Shown: positions 28,785-37,374, counted from the first letter of the stretch. The stretch is 64,000 nucleotides of DNA from Mucilaginibacter mali (GCF_013283875.1 NZ_CP054139.1:434001-498000), one strand, 5' to 3'. The notes: generated from the sequence alone by a model not told the origin. A program made the numbers and translations.

Positions 28785-28792
28785 TACTTTTG
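28785..28792 (+). promoter_or_regulatory. -7 box of the lipid kinase promoter
   Basis: TACTTTTG, 20 bp before the TTG start codon of the kinase gene, giving a short leader. It is divergent from, and about 30 bp away from, the metK promoter. Confidence 0.5.
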
Positions 28793-28812
28793 ACCGCTGA
28801 AAAAAATTAAGC

Positions 28813-29700
28813 TTGAAACAGAAGATCCTATTTATTATTAATCCGATATCGGGCGGAAAGAAAAAAGACGCAGTGCCGCAACTTATTCAGCAATACCTGG
28901 ATGTTGAAAAATACGAATACGCCATAGTGTATACCGCCGGCGTTGCGCACGGCCGTAAGCTGGCGCTGGAAGCCCGTGGTAATTACGATGTGGTAGTAGC
29001 CGTAGGTGGCGATGGCACGATAAACGAAATAGCTTCGGCATTAGTGGGCAGCAGTACCGTAATGGGAGTTATCCCTTTTGGTTCGGGTAACGGGCTATCC
29101 CGGTTTTTAAGCATCCCGATGGATATTGTGGGCGCCGTAAAAAACATCAACAACGGACGGGTAGAAACCATAGATGCCGGTCGGTTGAATGGCAAATACT
29201 TTTTTAATATGGCCGGCATGGGCTTTGATGCCCACATCAGCGAAGTATTCTCGCACGATAAAAAACGGGGTTTCGGGACGTATATCAAGTCGTCGTTCCG
29301 CGAGATCAATAATTATAGGTCGGAGACCTACCAGTTAAATATCGACGGCAAGGAGTACACCCGCCAGGCCTTTATGCTTAGCTTTGCCAACTCATCGCAG
29401 TATGGCAATAACGCGCATATATCGCCCTATGCTTCGGTGCAGGATGGCCTGTTGGATGTTTGTGTGGTAAAACCTTTCCCGCTTTATAAGTTTATCATTA
29501 TGGGGCTGCGCATGTTTACCAAAACTACCGATAGCTCTAAATATGTCGAGATCATCCGCGGGAAGCATATCACCGTGAAACGCGAAAAGGAGGGGGCTAT
29601 CCACCTCGACGGCGAACCCCAAATTGCAGGCACCGATATTGATATCGAAGTATTGCCGGCATCGTTAAAATTAATTACAGGCAGCAACTATAAAGCATAG
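28813..29700 (+). CDS. diacylglycerol/lipid kinase family protein
   Basis: 295 residues. The TTG at 28813 gives [18 protein letters not shown], the usual family start, and no ATG lies nearby. Catalytic domain: [12 protein letters not shown] (GGDGT at residues 65-69), [13 protein letters not shown] (ATP and substrate loop), then [10 protein letters not shown]. The C-terminal beta-sandwich ends [18 protein letters not shown]. The family (DagK, YegS, sphingosine-kinase-like) phosphorylates membrane lipids with ATP; the substrate cannot be assigned. The SUI1 gene follows after 5 bp, so they form an operon. Confidence 0.93.
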   Translation: MKQKILFIINPISGGKKKDAVPQLIQQYLDVEKYEYAIVYTAGVAHGRKLALEARGNYDVVVAVGGDGTINEIASALVGSSTVMGVIPFGSGNGLSRFLSIPMDIVGAVKNINNGRVETIDAGRLNGKYFFNMAGMGFDAHISEVFSHDKKRGFGTYIKSSFREINNYRSETYQLNIDGKEYTRQAFMLSFANSSQYGNNAHISPYASVQDGLLDVCVVKPFPLYKFIIMGLRMFTKTTDSSKYVEIIRGKHITVKREKEGAIHLDGEPQIAGTDIDIEVLPASLKLITGSNYKA

Positions 29701-29705
29701 CGGTC

Positions 29706-30047
29706 ATGTCAAAAAAAAATAAAAATACCACCGGTGTTGTTTACTCAACCGACCCAGGTTTTCAATACCAGCAGGAAGCCAGCAACTCATCGGCTACTTT
29801 GCCACCGCAACAGCAAAACCTGCGCATTTTCCTCGACCGTAAGGGCGGCGGCAAAATGGTGACCGCTATTGCCGGTTTTGTAGGTACCGAAGCCGATATG
29901 GAAACGCTGGGCAAAAAGCTAAAAAGCAAATGCGGCGTAGGCGGATCGGTAAAAGATTTTGAGATACTGATACAAGGCGACCACCGCGATAAGATACTGG
30001 CCCTGCTGCTGGCCGATGGCTATAAAGCTAAAAAGGCGGGCGGGTAG
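29706..30047 (+). CDS. SUI1/YciH-type translation factor
   Basis: 113 residues. A low-complexity N-terminus of about 35 residues is followed by a complete SUI1 domain: [38 protein letters not shown], and [18 protein letters not shown]. Bacterial homologues of eIF1 (YciH) influence start-codon fidelity and translation under stress. It is 5 bp after the lipid kinase gene, probably co-transcribed. Lack of partners here leaves its exact role open. Confidence 0.93.
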   Translation: MSKKNKNTTGVVYSTDPGFQYQQEASNSSATLPPQQQNLRIFLDRKGGGKMVTAIAGFVGTEADMETLGKKLKSKCGVGGSVKDFEILIQGDHRDKILALLLADGYKAKKAGG

Positions 30048-30413
30048 CCGGATAGTAGGATCTTATCATCAAAAAACTCTTTCGAAATCTAAACCTGCAG
30101 AGTGTTGTGTGAGGACTACTTTGATGACGTAATATCAAATCATTCTGAAATATAGCCCTAACATAGCCGCGAAGGCAGATTGGTATCAATTACTGCCAAA
30201 GAACTACTGAGATTTATTGTTTGTCGATGGCCTTTTTTGCCAAATATTGTTTGGCAATTTAGGCACAGTCGAAAAGTGGGCTTTGCAAAGATCGTACAAT
30301 GGCTTAATTGCACGTGTGGCAAACTATACAATATACAAAAAATTATCGGTAAAAGCCAGTCTGGTAACAGAAGTATTTTGATTAATCCCTATCTTCAATC
30401 CCAAACCATTACC
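30048..30413. other. 366-bp gap without a recognised gene
   Basis: No conserved ORF. One clean hairpin TTGCCAAA/TTTGGCAA (30237-30244 with 30250-30257) is visible. The open frame upstream of 30414 has no conserved start and is taken as non-coding. I see no known RNA family. Confidence 0.5.
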
Positions 30414-31028
30414 ATGCCCCTCCAAAACCGTGTAACCCCGCAAGGCCATATCATCAGCACCAGCGCCCGTGGCGACTGGCTGGGTAACCGCGGGGTAATT
30501 CATAATGCCGGTAAGCAGATCGTTCGGCCATATAAAATAAAAGCCTGGATCATTTGCATGCTGCATTTCAGGGGGCGGCACCGCGAAGTAATGACGCCCG
30601 ACCGCTGGACCGAGCTCTTCTTTCTCGACGAAGCTACCGCCTTTTCGGCCGGGCACCGGCCTTGTTTTCAATGTCGCTATGCCGATCATGTGCGGTTTAA
30701 AGCCGCCTGGCTAAAAGGAAACCCGCAATACGGCTTTACCGATAAAACATCCATCATCGAGATCGACAACATCCTGCAAAAGGAACGGATAGACAGGAAG
30801 GGCAATAAGGTAACCTATACCGCTTTAGCCCAAAGCTTGCCCGATGGGGCTTTTATAGGAATTGATGGCGATCCCTATTTAATAGCCAATGGACAAATGT
30901 ACGGGTGGTCGCCATTTGGTTATGGTAAAGGGCTGGCTTTGCCCGCAGGAAAAGCAGTAACGGTTTTAACCCCGGCATCAATTGTGAATGCCTTCGGCGC
31001 GGGGTATAAACCGCAGATGGGAGTTTAA
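30414..31028 (+). CDS. conserved protein of unknown function with a CxxC motif
   Basis: 204 residues from ATG 30414. An in-frame upstream extension to 30180 is low-quality sequence. Conserved-looking blocks: GDWLGNRGVIHNAG, KAWIICMLHFRGRHREVM, WTELFFLDEATAFSAGHRPC and CFQCRYADHVRFKAAW. I remember close relatives in Proteobacteria and Bacteroidota with the same WTELFFLDEATA and HRPCFxCR motifs, but no assigned function. The HRPCFQCR segment recalls a small metal-binding site as in the Ada N-terminal domain. That is only a resemblance. No signal peptide. Monocistronic. Confidence 0.75.
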   Translation: MPLQNRVTPQGHIISTSARGDWLGNRGVIHNAGKQIVRPYKIKAWIICMLHFRGRHREVMTPDRWTELFFLDEATAFSAGHRPCFQCRYADHVRFKAAWLKGNPQYGFTDKTSIIEIDNILQKERIDRKGNKVTYTALAQSLPDGAFIGIDGDPYLIANGQMYGWSPFGYGKGLALPAGKAVTVLTPASIVNAFGAGYKPQMGV

Positions 31029-31046
31029 GGGTAGGCCGAGTATCAG

Positions 31047-31199
31047 CTCACGCCCGGCAACTCCGTTAGCTAACGGAGGGTCGGCCCGCTCTTCGTTGCG
31101 CGGGGCAGCGGACAAGATTAGTATTGGTAACCCATTCCCTCTTTTGCCAAAGGCAAGAGAGGGTGGTCGAGCGTAGCGACGGCCGGGTGGGTCCTCGCC
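31047..31199. repeat. dispersed repeat family B, copy 1 (GCCAAAGGCAAGAGAGGG)
   Basis: Two hairpin-forming halves: CTCCGTTAGCTAACGGAG (31060-31077) and CCCTCTTTTGCC...GGCAAGAGAGGG (31137-31162), with conserved flanks GTCGAGCGTAGCGAC and GGGTGGGTCCTCGCC. The same block occurs at 31816-31949 and, inverted, at 48840-48972. It fills most of the gap before the KTSC gene. Confidence 0.8.
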
Positions 31200-31245
31200 A
31201 CAATCTATTTCACATGCCACCCTTAAAATTGTCCTCAAAAAACCC

Positions 31246-31253
31246 TACCTTTG
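31246..31253 (+). promoter_or_regulatory. -7 box before the J-domain/KTSC gene
   Basis: TACCTTTG matches TAnnTTTG and would give a leader of about 75 nt. Confidence 0.45.
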
Positions 31254-31334
31254 CGCAAAAATTACACTCATTGTAAAAAGCTATCTTACGAATGCTTTTT
31301 CCCTCAACCACAATGAATTAAAAGATTTGATGCG

Positions 31335-31781
31335 ATGAAGAAAATTGTTGATTACCGGAAATTATTAGGCGTTACAAAGGAAGCTGAACTACAGGAACTG
31401 AAAACCGTTTACCGCGGTTTAATGAAAACCTGGCATCCCGATAAGTTTAATGACAATGCCGAAGCCAAACTGGAGGCCGAGGAAAAAAGTAAAGAGATTA
31501 TCGAAGCCTACCACTTTTTGGTAAGCATTGCCCCCGAAACTACCGCACAAACCTTAAACGCCTATACCGAAACCATTAATACCGGGATCCTTGATTTTGA
31601 ATACAAATCGCAGGTATTAACATTTGACTTCACCGACGGCAACTCGTACGAGTATTTTGGCGTGCCCAAAGCCGTTTACGTTAAACTCATCAATGCCGAT
31701 TCGCCGGGCCGCTTTGCCCGTCGCCACATTTTTAGCGAATATGTTTACCGTAGTGTAAGCAGATTGGTGGCTTCTGCGTAA
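31335..31781 (+). CDS. J-domain plus KTSC-domain protein
   Basis: 148 residues. Residues about 5-65 form a DnaJ-like J domain (DYRKLLGVTKEAELQELKTV, WHPDKFN with the HPD tripeptide). Residues about 88-140 form a KTSC domain (LDFEYKSQVLTFDFTDGNSY, FGVPKAVYVKLI, RFARRHI). HPD stimulates Hsp70 ATPase. KTSC is a small domain of unknown function often found alone and in phage-related or nucleic-acid proteins. The fusion suggests KTSC selects a client for DnaK (inference). Flanked on both sides by family B repeats. Confidence 0.88.
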   Translation: MKKIVDYRKLLGVTKEAELQELKTVYRGLMKTWHPDKFNDNAEAKLEAEEKSKEIIEAYHFLVSIAPETTAQTLNAYTETINTGILDFEYKSQVLTFDFTDGNSYEYFGVPKAVYVKLINADSPGRFARRHIFSEYVYRSVSRLVASA

Positions 31782-31815
31782 GTAGGTAATTAACCACTAT
31801 ATTACTGTTTCTATA

Positions 31816-31949
31816 GCCCTCTTTTGCCAAAGGCAAGAGAGGGTGGTTGAGCGTAGTAACGACCGGGTGAGTCCTCGCCGATATATATATACTCACCCCG
31901 ACTACGCTTCGCTGGTCGACCCTCTCTTCGCTTCGCGGAAAGAGGGTAG
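31816..31949. repeat. dispersed repeat family B, copy 2
   Basis: Contains CCCTCTTTTGCCAAAGGCAAGAGAGGG (as two hairpin arms) and, after TCCTCGCCGATATATATATACTCACC, the arm GACTACGCTTCGCTGGTCGACC followed by a second CCTCTC..GAGAGGG-like hairpin. Closely related to 31047-31199. Confidence 0.8.
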
Positions 31950-31995
31950 GAATAATCATAGATAATATGCAGGCAAAGTCTGCTTACAACACCAA

Positions 31996-32808
31996 CTAAT
32001 TCCTCACCACCAGTACCCAATCCACCAAAAACTCAGCTTTGCCGGCTTTTATCTTGTCTACTGTATTTTGCGGCAGCCCGTAATAAGGCGCTTCAACCTT
32101 GTTAATGCCATGCGGATACCCGCCGCCAAGGGCAAAGTTGAGGATGAGATATTTGGGATTATCATAGGCCCAACGGCCGTATTTTTCAACCATGGCCCGG
32201 GTTACCGTATAGGTTACTTTATTATCTACACTAAATACAATGCTGTCTGCCGTCCATTTTACCGCGTAGATATGCCATTTGGTAATGTCGATACCTTTTA
32301 TCAGCGTATCCTTGTACGATAGCGGCGTATTGCCCGAGTAGCCGGGGCCGTGCAGGGCATGGCTCACCCAGCCGGGTTCGCCTACGTTTTCCATCATGTC
32401 TATCTCGCCGCAGTCGGGCCATTTGCCCTGGCCTAATGCCCAAAATGCCGGCCATAAACCCTGACCGGCTGTCATTTTTATCCGCGCCGAAGCTGTACCA
32501 TAAGTAAACTGAACCTTATCGCGGGTATTGATCCGGCCCGAAAGAAAATCGTACTTTTTTTGCTGATCGCTTACATAACCGGGGTGATAAACCGGGGTAA
32601 TATGCAGTAAGCCGCCTCGCAGGCTTAACACACTGGCCGAATCGACATAAGCCTGCTGCTCGTTATTTACCGTGCGGCCGGTAACCTCCACGTTCCACCT
32701 GCTACGATCGAGGTTTTTAGCATTAAAGTTTTCATAAAAAATGGTATCAGGCTTAGATTGCGCAAACGCGGTAACGGAAAGGCAAAGCAGGGCGAAGGTG
32801 AGTTTCAT
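31996..32808 (-). CDS. GH16 family secreted glycoside hydrolase
   Basis: 270 residues from ATG 32808, which gives a normal signal peptide (MKLTFALLCLSVTAFAQ); a longer frame upstream is unlikely. The GH16 catalytic motif GEIDMMENVG has nucleophile E135, D137 and acid/base E140. LWPAFWALGQ precedes it, and WTADSIVFSVDN with FALGGGYPHG fills the later strands. Known substrates of the family are beta-1,3/1,4-glucans, laminarin, agar and carrageenan; the fold here looks laminarinase-like, but specificity is inference. Secreted to periplasm or outside. Monocistronic. Confidence 0.93.
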   Translation of the reverse strand: MKLTFALLCLSVTAFAQSKPDTIFYENFNAKNLDRSRWNVEVTGRTVNNEQQAYVDSASVLSLRGGLLHITPVYHPGYVSDQQKKYDFLSGRINTRDKVQFTYGTASARIKMTAGQGLWPAFWALGQGKWPDCGEIDMMENVGEPGWVSHALHGPGYSGNTPLSYKDTLIKGIDITKWHIYAVKWTADSIVFSVDNKVTYTVTRAMVEKYGRWAYDNPKYLILNFALGGGYPHGINKVEAPYYGLPQNTVDKIKAGKAEFLVDWVLVVRN

Positions 32809-32824
32809 GAATGAAAGGTAGTTA

Positions 32825-32953
32825 TTTAACCACAAAGTGCACAAAGGTTTGCCCAAAGCACACAAAGAAAAATAAAGCTATCATACACTTCTTTACCACT
32901 ACACAAGTCTCTGTGGCCTTTGTGGTTCTCTCTTTGTGTCCTTTGTGGTTAAA
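32825..32953. repeat. dispersed repeat family C, copy 1 (TTAACCACAAAG)
   Basis: Left arm TTTAACCACAAAGTGCACAAAG and right arm CTTTGTGTCCTTTGTGGTTAAA are inverted. The inside repeats ACAAAG-type units. Similar copies lie at 39896-40048 and 45612-45745. Confidence 0.85.
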
Positions 32954-33140
32954 TCGCCACCAATGCATGCCATATATTAAGTGTATAAAGCACATTAAAT
33001 GGAATATATCGTATACTAATCGCCTTAATTTTAACTTCGTTTTATCTAAATATTTACCCATATTTGGGATATACCCCAATCGGTTGCATTGCCGGTTATA
33101 AACCATTACCCATTTACTAAACAAAACTTTACCTAATAGC

Positions 33141-34496
33141 ATGGAAAAATCACGCCGTACTTTTATCAGGCAGGCCGCGGTGGCCGGTGCCGGTGTATTG
33201 TTAGCCAAAAGTGGCTTCAGCGCCAAAAGTTATAAGCGCATCATCGGCGCAAACGATCGTGTGCGCGTGGGCGTAGTCGGCTTCTCCGACAGGCACCGCA
33301 GCTCGCACATCCCCAGCTTTATGAACCACTACAAAGAGCTGAATTTTGAGGTGGTGGGCGTATCCGACATCTGGAAGAAGCGTCGCGAAGAAGGCGCCGC
33401 CATCTGGAAAGAAAAGATGCAGAACGATGTAAAGGCCTATCGCAATAACGAGGAAATGTACGATGCCAAGGCAGTTGACGCCGTATTTATCAGCACCGCC
33501 GATTTTCAGCACGCGCGCCACTGTATCGAAGCTGTAAAAGCCGGGTGCGATGCCTATGTAGAGAAGCCTTTTGCCGAAACCATGGAAGATGCCCGCGCGG
33601 CCCTGAAAGCGGTAAAAGAGACTGGCAAGATCGTGCAGATCGGTTCGCAGCGCCGTAGTGGTTCTAACTATCATGCCGCAAACGATTTTATCCAGTCGGG
33701 TAAGTTTGGCGATATCACCATGGTAGAGCTGACCTGGAACGTGAACCAGCCCGGTCGCTGGCGCCGCCCCGAGTTATTACCTTTATTAAAAGAAGAAGAT
33801 ACCGACTGGAAGCGCTTCATCATGAACCGCCCGTACGAGAAATTTAACCCGCGCTATTACCTGGAGTACCGCCTGTTCTGGCCATATTCGTCGGGCCTTG
33901 CCGGCCAATGGATGAGCCACCAGATAGATACCGTGCACTGGTTCAGTGGTTTAAAACACCCGCGCAGCGTGGTAGCCAACGGCGGTATTTACATGTGGAA
34001 AGACGGCCGCCGCAACTGGGATACCATTTTAGCCGCCTTCGATTATGGTCCGCTGGATGATATGAGCAAAGGCTTCCAGGTAACCTTCGGTTCGCGCATG
34101 CACAATGGCGACGAACACCCTGCCGAGATCTACTACAGCAACGGCGGCGAACTGAACCTGATCACCAACAAGATATCGCCAAAAGGCGGCCTTACCGAAA
34201 AGATGGCCGCTGCCATGAATATGCACGCCAACCTGCTGCCCGAGATCAGCCTGAAAAATACCGAAGCGGTGGTGGCATCGGCCAATACCGGCGGCGATAT
34301 CCTGACATCCAACCACGTACGTAACTGGATGGAATGTGTGCGCAACCGCAAAACACCTAACGCCCCTGTAGAAGCAGGTTACAGCCACTCGATAGCCAAC
34401 ATCATGACCAACGCCGCCGTACACACCGGCTACAAGGCCACGTTTGATGAGAACACGCAGGAAGTTATGGCTAATGGTAAGGTGTTTAAGTATTGA
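33141..34496 (+). CDS. Gfo/Idh/MocA family oxidoreductase with Tat signal
   Basis: 451 residues. A twin-arginine signal SRRTFIRQAAVAGAGVLLA opens the protein, then a Rossmann domain (about 35-165) with VRVGVVGFSDRH, STADFQHARHCIEAVKAG and the conserved YVEKPFAETM motif. The C-terminal alpha/beta substrate domain contains WMSHQIDTVHWF with the catalytic His. It uses bound NAD(P) in the periplasm, as in glycoside hydrolase family 109-like or sugar-interconverting members. Substrate is unknown. Genes for GH16, PmoA-like and PL4 proteins nearby suggest a link with glycan use (inference). Confidence 0.92.
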   Translation: MEKSRRTFIRQAAVAGAGVLLAKSGFSAKSYKRIIGANDRVRVGVVGFSDRHRSSHIPSFMNHYKELNFEVVGVSDIWKKRREEGAAIWKEKMQNDVKAYRNNEEMYDAKAVDAVFISTADFQHARHCIEAVKAGCDAYVEKPFAETMEDARAALKAVKETGKIVQIGSQRRSGSNYHAANDFIQSGKFGDITMVELTWNVNQPGRWRRPELLPLLKEEDTDWKRFIMNRPYEKFNPRYYLEYRLFWPYSSGLAGQWMSHQIDTVHWFSGLKHPRSVVANGGIYMWKDGRRNWDTILAAFDYGPLDDMSKGFQVTFGSRMHNGDEHPAEIYYSNGGELNLITNKISPKGGLTEKMAAAMNMHANLLPEISLKNTEAVVASANTGGDILTSNHVRNWMECVRNRKTPNAPVEAGYSHSIANIMTNAAVHTGYKATFDENTQEVMANGKVFKY

Positions 34497-34512
34497 TAGG
34501 GTAAACAGGAGT

Positions 34513-34707
34513 ATGTTAGTCGCGTTCATTCCCATAATACTGCTTATTTTGTTTGTGGCAAGTGTTATTTATTTGGCTAACATCTCAAAATTTAAGGATC
34601 GCACTTTTGCGCAAAGACTGGGTCAGTTTGGTCTTTACAGCTTATACGTGCTTTTAGGTATGTGTATACTTATCGCGGTTGCATATATAAGGTCTAAGAG
34701 CAGCTAA
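34513..34707 (+). CDS. small membrane protein (64 aa)
   Basis: ATG 34513, 17 bp after the oxidoreductase stop, preceded by AACAGGAGT, a good though unusual RBS-like sequence for this phylum. Residues about 3-27 and 40-58 are hydrophobic and separated by NISKFKDRTFAQRLGQ. A frame starting further upstream inside the oxidoreductase gene is unlikely. No family recognised. It is followed at once by a stem-loop, which supports a real transcription unit. Confidence 0.7.
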   Translation: MLVAFIPIILLILFVASVIYLANISKFKDRTFAQRLGQFGLYSLYVLLGMCILIAVAYIRSKSS

Positions 34708-34718
34708 AAGATCTTACC

Positions 34719-34748
34719 GCCGTCGCTCGGCTCCAACCGAGCGACGGC
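34719..34748 (+). terminator. 12-bp stem-loop after the small membrane protein
   Basis: GCCGTCGCTCGG / CCGAGCGACGGC with loop CTCCAA, perfect pairing, 11 nt after the stop. No T-run follows, so it may be an attenuator or RNA stabiliser instead. Confidence 0.5.
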
Positions 34749-34766
34749 ATTGTGAGCCACAAATAT

Positions 34767-34915
34767 GTCATTTCGAACCCTTGAAGGGCGGGGAATAGCA
34801 GGGAAAGGGTGAGAAATCTTATACGATACGCGGTGTTTAGCATGGTTGAAACAAGCCGTATAAGATTTCTCCTCATCCCCAACACGCTATCCCACGCTGA
34901 TTCGTTCGAAATGAT
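34767..34915. repeat. GTCATTTCGAAC palindromic element, copy 1
   Basis: Ends GTCATTTCGAAC and GTTCGAAATGAT are inverted. Inside, GTGAGAAATCTTATACG and GTATAAGATTTCTCCTC are also inverted. The second copy is at 42405-42536 and a relative at 49698-49824. Confidence 0.85.
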
Positions 34916-34987
34916 AAGCTAAAAAGTGTGGTAGGAAGCTAAACGGTAAGAAATTTTGAAAAGCAATGCCACTGATACTATTAACGC

Positions 34988-35054
34988 TTGTTCCTGCTTT
35001 CCGCTGCAAGTCCGCACTGCGCTACGCTTCGTTTACGGGCTTTCCGCTGCAATC
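34988..35054 (-). repeat. two-copy structured element E, copy 1
   Basis: Read on the minus strand it contains GCAGCGGAAAGCCCG, then an AAGCGTAGCGCAGTG region, then GGACTTGCAGCGGAAAGC. The element at 50551-50630 has the same two landmarks in the same order and similar spacing. Together with the palindrome at 34767 it fills the 398-bp gap before the PmoA-like gene. Confidence 0.6.
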
Positions 35055-35105
35055 AGGTTTAGGCCGAACGGTACTGCAATAAAATAACATCGACAAAAAA
35101 CTAAA

Positions 35106-36149
35106 ATGAACACAATAAAAACCATAGGATTAGCCATCACCATAACAGCTATGGCGGCATCAACCTTCGCGCAAAAAGCGCTGCCGGTAACGGTTGTAAA
35201 ATCGGGCAAGGGAAACAAGATAGATATCAGCATTGGCGGCAAGCCGTTCACCAGTTTCCTGTATCCCGATACACTGGAGAAACCCGTATTATACCCGGTG
35301 CATGCGGCCAACGGCACAGTAGTTACCCGCGGCTTCCCGCTTAACCCGCAGCCCGGCGATCCGACCGATCACCCGCACCATATCGGTATCTGGTTCAATT
35401 TTGAGAACCTGAACGGTTTGGATTTCTGGAACAACAGTTACGCCATCGCGGCAGCTAAAAAAAGCCAGTATGGCTGGGTGCGTACCGATAAAATTTTAGA
35501 AACCAAAAGTGGGAACACCGGTGTACTAAGCTACCACGCCAACTGGACCAACCAGGCCAAAGAAGTGATACTGGAAGAAACCACCCGCTTCGAATTTAGC
35601 GGCAGCGGCAACCAACGCATCATCGACCGCATCACTACCCTGAAGGCCGATATGGAAGCCAAGTTTAACGATGCTAAAGACGGTATGCTTGGCCTGCGCC
35701 TGGCCCATGCCCTGCAGATCCCCACTACTGAAGACCAAAAGTTTACCGATGATAAAGGCATTGTAACTGTAGTAAAAGGCGGCACCGATAAGATCCCTAA
35801 TGGTACTTACTTAACCAGCGCCGGCAAAACCGGTAACGATGCCTGGAGCACCCGGGGCGTGTGGTGCAAGGTATACGCCAAAATGGGCGCCGATTCTGTG
35901 AGCATATCTATCATCGACCACCCGAAAAACCCTAACTACCCAACCTTTTGGCATGCCCGCGGTTACGGTCTGTTCGCGGCCAATCCGCTGGGCGAGAAGA
36001 TCTTCACCAACGGCAAATCGGCCAAAAACCTAACCCTGCAAAAAGGCGAATCGGTAACGTTTAAATATCGTATCGTTATCGATAACGGCGGCAAAACCAT
36101 CAGCGCTAAAGATCTGAATGAAATGGCTGCTGCTTATGGGATGAAGTAA
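35106..36149 (+). CDS. PmoA-like (DUF6807) secreted protein
   Basis: 347 residues with signal peptide ending ASTFAQ. The conserved block RGFPLNPQPGDPTDHPHHIG (about residues 79-98) with clustered His, followed by IWFNFENLNGLDFW, identifies the PmoA family (named for similarity to a methane oxygenase subunit; not evidence for methane oxidation). These proteins occur beside glycan-use and Gfo/Idh/MocA genes in this phylum and may be related to sugar modification (inference). A strong hairpin ends the gene. Confidence 0.88.
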   Translation: MNTIKTIGLAITITAMAASTFAQKALPVTVVKSGKGNKIDISIGGKPFTSFLYPDTLEKPVLYPVHAANGTVVTRGFPLNPQPGDPTDHPHHIGIWFNFENLNGLDFWNNSYAIAAAKKSQYGWVRTDKILETKSGNTGVLSYHANWTNQAKEVILEETTRFEFSGSGNQRIIDRITTLKADMEAKFNDAKDGMLGLRLAHALQIPTTEDQKFTDDKGIVTVVKGGTDKIPNGTYLTSAGKTGNDAWSTRGVWCKVYAKMGADSVSISIIDHPKNPNYPTFWHARGYGLFAANPLGEKIFTNGKSAKNLTLQKGESVTFKYRIVIDNGGKTISAKDLNEMAAAYGMK

Positions 36150-36162
36150 GTTTAAACTTTAA

Positions 36163-36205
36163 ATAAAACAGGAAAGCCACCGCTGAGGTGGCTTTCCTGT
36201 TTTAT
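36163..36205 (+). terminator. terminator of the PmoA-like gene
   Basis: A perfect 19-bp stem (36163-36181 with 36187-36205) with a 5-nt loop, ending TGTTTTAT; the strongest hairpin in this part of the window. Confidence 0.75.
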
Positions 36206-36213
36206 CAGCTTTC

Positions 36214-36297
36214 GTCATCCTGAGCGAGAGCGAAGGATCCCAGGTTATGCATTACCGCTCTGCTTATCAGGGGTCCTTCGCTTTCGCTCAGGATGAC
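36214..36297. repeat. GTCAT...ATGAC palindromic element, copy 2 (sub-family GAGCGAnAGCGAAG)
   Basis: Arms 36214-36240 and 36271-36297 pair with one or two mismatches. The loop (TTATGCATTACCGCTCTGCTTATC) matches the inverted loop of the element at 25427-25510. Confidence 0.85.
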
Positions 36298-36346
36298 GTG
36301 TAATCAGGATGACGTGCAGTATTTATAAGACGGATTGAAAAGTGTC

Positions 36347-36772
36347 TTAATTCGTCTCCGTATGCCTCTTGAAATTATCCAAAATAGCCTGCCAGCCACC
36401 GCGCTGCATTTCGATGGGGTTTTGATTTTCCGGGTCGAAGGTTTCGATGATCCGGGTGCTGTCGCCCTGATCTTCAAAAACCACCTTTACCTTGCGGCCA
36501 TCGCCCATGGCATACTCCATTAATTGGTTATCTACCACATTGCTGTACTCGCCGCCGAAGTCAAAGCTGAAGCTGCCATCTTTAGCGGCCATAGTGGTTT
36601 TGAATGTGCCGCCGGTGCGCGGGTCGTTATCCGAGTAGGGGGCATGCCAATCGTCTGAAGCTGCGCACCATTGCGTAATGTGTTCGGGGCTGTTCCAATA
36701 TTCCCACACTTTGGCAACCGGCGCGTTTACGGTAGCTTCAATCGTTATCGGGCTGTGTGTTGTAGTTTCCAT
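36347..36772 (-). CDS. SRPBCC / AHSA1-type protein
   Basis: 141 residues from ATG 36772 (METTTHSP). A 36-codon upstream extension reads through low-complexity sequence and is not supported. AHSA1 features: ITIEATVNAPVAKVWEYWNS, PEHITQWCAASDDWHAPYS, GGTFKTTMAAKDGSFSFDF and the C-terminal helix GGWQAILDNFKRHTET. These proteins bind hydrophobic ligands or act as stress proteins; the target here is unknown. It converges with the PmoA-like gene. Confidence 0.9.
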   Translation of the reverse strand: METTTHSPITIEATVNAPVAKVWEYWNSPEHITQWCAASDDWHAPYSDNDPRTGGTFKTTMAAKDGSFSFDFGGEYSNVVDNQLMEYAMGDGRKVKVVFEDQGDSTRIIETFDPENQNPIEMQRGGWQAILDNFKRHTETN

Positions 36773-36951
36773 TGTTTTAGTTTTTGTAATTGATATGATC
36801 TGTTTGTTGATGTAAAGGTACGGCGACTGCTCTGATACCGGCATGGGCGATTGCGACATTTTCGGGTGCGAATTTGCCAATTATCGGGGAGTGTATTTTT
36901 ATGCAATCATTTTGCACCATCTGTTGTTAATCAGCCAGTAATTACCGAAAT

Positions 36952-37347
36952 ATGGCCATTAACGTACAAATAACCTGGCTGTTCCTACTGGCGCTACCCA
37001 TTGCCTGCGTAGCCTGGACCGTAACCCACGAAGAAGTTTTTCGCGAGCCGCGCGAGTTTTGCATCAAATGCAGCAAGCAGGGAAAAACTTTGATCAGCCG
37101 CAAATTCTTTTACCTGTTCACCTGCGAGTATTGCTTTAGCCATTACGTTACCGCCACGTTCCTGTCTTTAACCCATTATAAATTATTGCTTGATGACTGG
37201 CGGGGATACATCATTGCCGGCTTCGCGCTGGTTTGGGTGGCCAATTTTTATATGAGTTTGTATGGCTTGCTGCGGCAATTTATTACGGTAGAGAAAGCCG
37301 AGGCCGAGGTTTTGAAAGATAAGATAGATGACACCCCAAAAAAGTAA
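36952..37347 (+). CDS. membrane protein with paired CxxC motifs
   Basis: 131 residues. One N-terminal helix (about 6-24), then a CxxC pair (FCIKCS, about residues 43-48) and a second (TCEYCFSHYV, about 62-71) that could bind zinc or iron, and a further hydrophobic stretch (about 85-110). A basic tail closes it. I recall Bacteroidota homologues annotated as hypothetical. Orientation is parallel to the PL4 gene's opposite strand. Possibly a small redox or metal-sensing membrane protein (inference). Confidence 0.72.
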   Translation: MAINVQITWLFLLALPIACVAWTVTHEEVFREPREFCIKCSKQGKTLISRKFFYLFTCEYCFSHYVTATFLSLTHYKLLLDDWRGYIIAGFALVWVANFYMSLYGLLRQFITVEKAEAEVLKDKIDDTPKK

Positions 37348-37374
37348 AGCCACCGGAAGGTGACCTTACTTTTT
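37338..37374 (+). terminator. terminator of the CxxC membrane protein gene
   Basis: GTAAAGCCACC / GGTGACCTTAC stem (wobble pairs included) around GGAA, followed by TTTTTATATA. Confidence 0.55.

Noticed and set aside
34694..34885. Minus-strand frame in the 34.7-34.9 kb gap
   Set aside because: It lies wholly within a palindromic element and a hairpin.
35106..36149. Evidence for methane oxidation from a PmoA-like label
   Set aside because: The family name is historical; no methane monooxygenase operon or membrane subunits are present.
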